From NCBI GenBank assembly GCA_947505565.1, contig CANNLB010000111.1:1-7343 (forward strand): a DNA stretch of 7,343 nt. The letters are read 5' to 3'. This DNA comes from Acidobacteriota bacterium (GTDB taxonomy: Bacteria; Acidobacteriota; Terriglobia; Bryobacterales; Bryobacteraceae). This document shows positions 6,681 through 7,343 of this stretch, piece after piece. The stretch's first letter is position 1. Every line of letters starts with the position of its first letter. The position numbers and the translations under genes were made by a program. Below the pieces are notes generated by a model, which ran no database searches, was not told the DNA's origin, and saw only the letters and a list, made by a program, of their open reading frames with translations.

Positions 6681-7280
6681 ATGTTCACCGGCATCATCGA
6701 AGAACTCGGCACCCTCGAGTCATTTGACTCCCAGCCCACCGGCGCACGACTCCGCGTCCGAGCCTCCACCGTCCTCTCGGACGCCTTCCCCGGAGCCAGC
6801 ATCGCCGTCAACGGCGTCTGCCTCACCGCCGTCGATCTCGCCGCCGGCTCCTTCGCCGCCGACCTCGCTCCGGAGACGCTCTCCCGCACTAACCTCGGCG
6901 ACCTCCGCCCCGGCGCCCGCCTCAACCTCGAACGGCCCCTCTCCCCCACCGGTCGCCTCGGCGGCCACATGGTCCAGGGCCACGTCGATGGCACCGGCGA
7001 ATTCCTCGCACTCGAAGCCCTTGGCAATGATAACTGGTGGCTCCGCATCCGCGTCCCTCCCGCACTCGACCGCTACTTAATCGAAAAAGGTAGCGTCGCC
7101 GTCGATGGCATCAGCCTCACCGTCGCTCGCATCATCGACTGCGAACTCTCGATCACCATCATTCCGCATACCTTTGATCACACCACGCTCGGTGCCTATC
7201 TACCCGGCGCCCGCGTCAACATCGAATGCGACATGCTCGCCAAGCATGTCGAAAAACTCCTCGCCCACCGACAAGGTTAA
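6681..7280 (+). CDS. ribE: Riboflavin synthase alpha chain
   Basis: This enzyme dismutates two 6,7-dimethyl-8-ribityllumazine molecules to riboflavin and a pyrimidine, the last step of the pathway; the active form is a cytoplasmic trimer. It is called ribC in E. coli naming. The 199-residue protein begins with the hallmark MFTGIIEELG and shows the internal duplication of two lumazine-binding barrels. The first half carries IAVNGVCLTAV (41-51), with C47 at the conserved position, and the second VAVDGISLTV (139-148). The join is GGHMVQGHVDG (94-104), and a second-half tail ECDMLAKHVEKLL (182-194) forms the trimerisation helix. ATG at 6681 is chosen because this N-terminus is nearly invariant, although the frame stays open upstream. 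There is no Shine-Dalgarno; the start lies 8 bp after the ribD stop, so expression is likely coupled. Neither ribBA nor ribH is within the window. Confidence 0.97.
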   Translation: MFTGIIEELGTLESFDSQPTGARLRVRASTVLSDAFPGASIAVNGVCLTAVDLAAGSFAADLAPETLSRTNLGDLRPGARLNLERPLSPTGRLGGHMVQGHVDGTGEFLALEALGNDNWWLRIRVPPALDRYLIEKGSVAVDGISLTVARIIDCELSITIIPHTFDHTTLGAYLPGARVNIECDMLAKHVEKLLAHRQG

Positions 7281-7290
7281 ACTGGTCAAA

Positions 7291-7343
7291 ATGCCTAAAC
7301 TCAAAGTCACCGTCGATCCCAACCTCTGCATCGCCGCCGCCTC
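7291..7343 (+). CDS. Probable ferredoxin (partial, first 17 codons)
   Basis: A frame opens with ATG at 7291, 10 bp after the ribE stop, and runs off the right edge. The 17 readable residues are MPKLKVTVDPNLCIAAA, and the two remaining bases (TC) must give serine. A short basic beta strand followed by 'V D x x L C I x A x x C' is how small ferredoxins with one [3Fe-4S] or [4Fe-4S] cluster begin (compare 'VDRDLCIGAGNC'), with the cysteine at residue 13 as the first cluster ligand. It would be a soluble cytoplasmic electron carrier. The identification rests on one short motif and could be wrong; bases beyond the window should show a cysteine about six residues after C13. Confidence 0.55.
   Translation, partial: MPKLKVTVDPNLCIAAA

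Noticed and set aside
1..7343. Mobile elements, CRISPR, tRNA or rRNA genes, phage or defence genes
   Set aside because: No transposase, integrase, regularly spaced repeat, tRNA-like cloverleaf or defence-protein motif was seen; nearly every base falls within a recognisable gene.

Overview
The window is an ordinary, densely coding, GC-rich bacterial chromosome segment with eight protein genes, two of them cut by the window ends. There is no RNA gene, insertion sequence, CRISPR array or phage module. The gene content suggests a member of the Acidobacteriota (Solibacter/Bryobacter-like): a transmembrane Ser/Thr kinase with PEGA domains, a molybdenum oxidoreductase fused to a c-type cytochrome, a DUF721-gatC-gatA cluster and an FtsY without an acidic domain. 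That placement is inferred from gene style and composition, not from a phylogenetic marker, so it is of low to moderate confidence.

Layout. The left 4.56 kb is read on the minus strand, in this order of transcription: a PEGA-domain Ser/Thr kinase (4561-2840), a Tat-type exported sulfite-oxidase-family molybdoenzyme with a C-terminal haem c domain (2824-1454), a DUF721/DciA-like protein (1411-995), gatC (998-699) and the first 231 codons of gatA (695-1, running off the left end). Gaps are 15 and 42 bp, then a 4-bp overlap, then 3 bp, so all five may share a transcript. The right 2.7 kb is read on the plus strand: ftsY (4620-5567), ribD (5572-6672), ribE (6681-7280) and the first 17 codons of a probable ferredoxin (from 7291). 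The two blocks diverge from a 58-bp intergenic region at 4562-4619, the only place in the window for divergent promoters. No stretch above 300 bp lacks a gene.

Function. GatC and GatA belong to the tRNA-dependent amidotransferase that makes Gln-tRNAGln and/or Asn-tRNAAsn. The DUF721 protein probably helps load the replicative helicase. FtsY is the receptor for the signal recognition particle. RibD and RibE cover the early and last steps of riboflavin synthesis. The kinase and the molybdoenzyme are the accessory pair: a membrane sensor kinase directly followed by a periplasmic redox enzyme.

No clearly undescribed system is present. The points most worth a second look are the molybdoenzyme-haem c fusion and its altered active-site position, its pairing with the kinase, a rare-codon/AT-rich palindrome inside ribD, and the strong C-over-G bias of the plus strand, which gives the two gene blocks opposite third-codon-position preferences.
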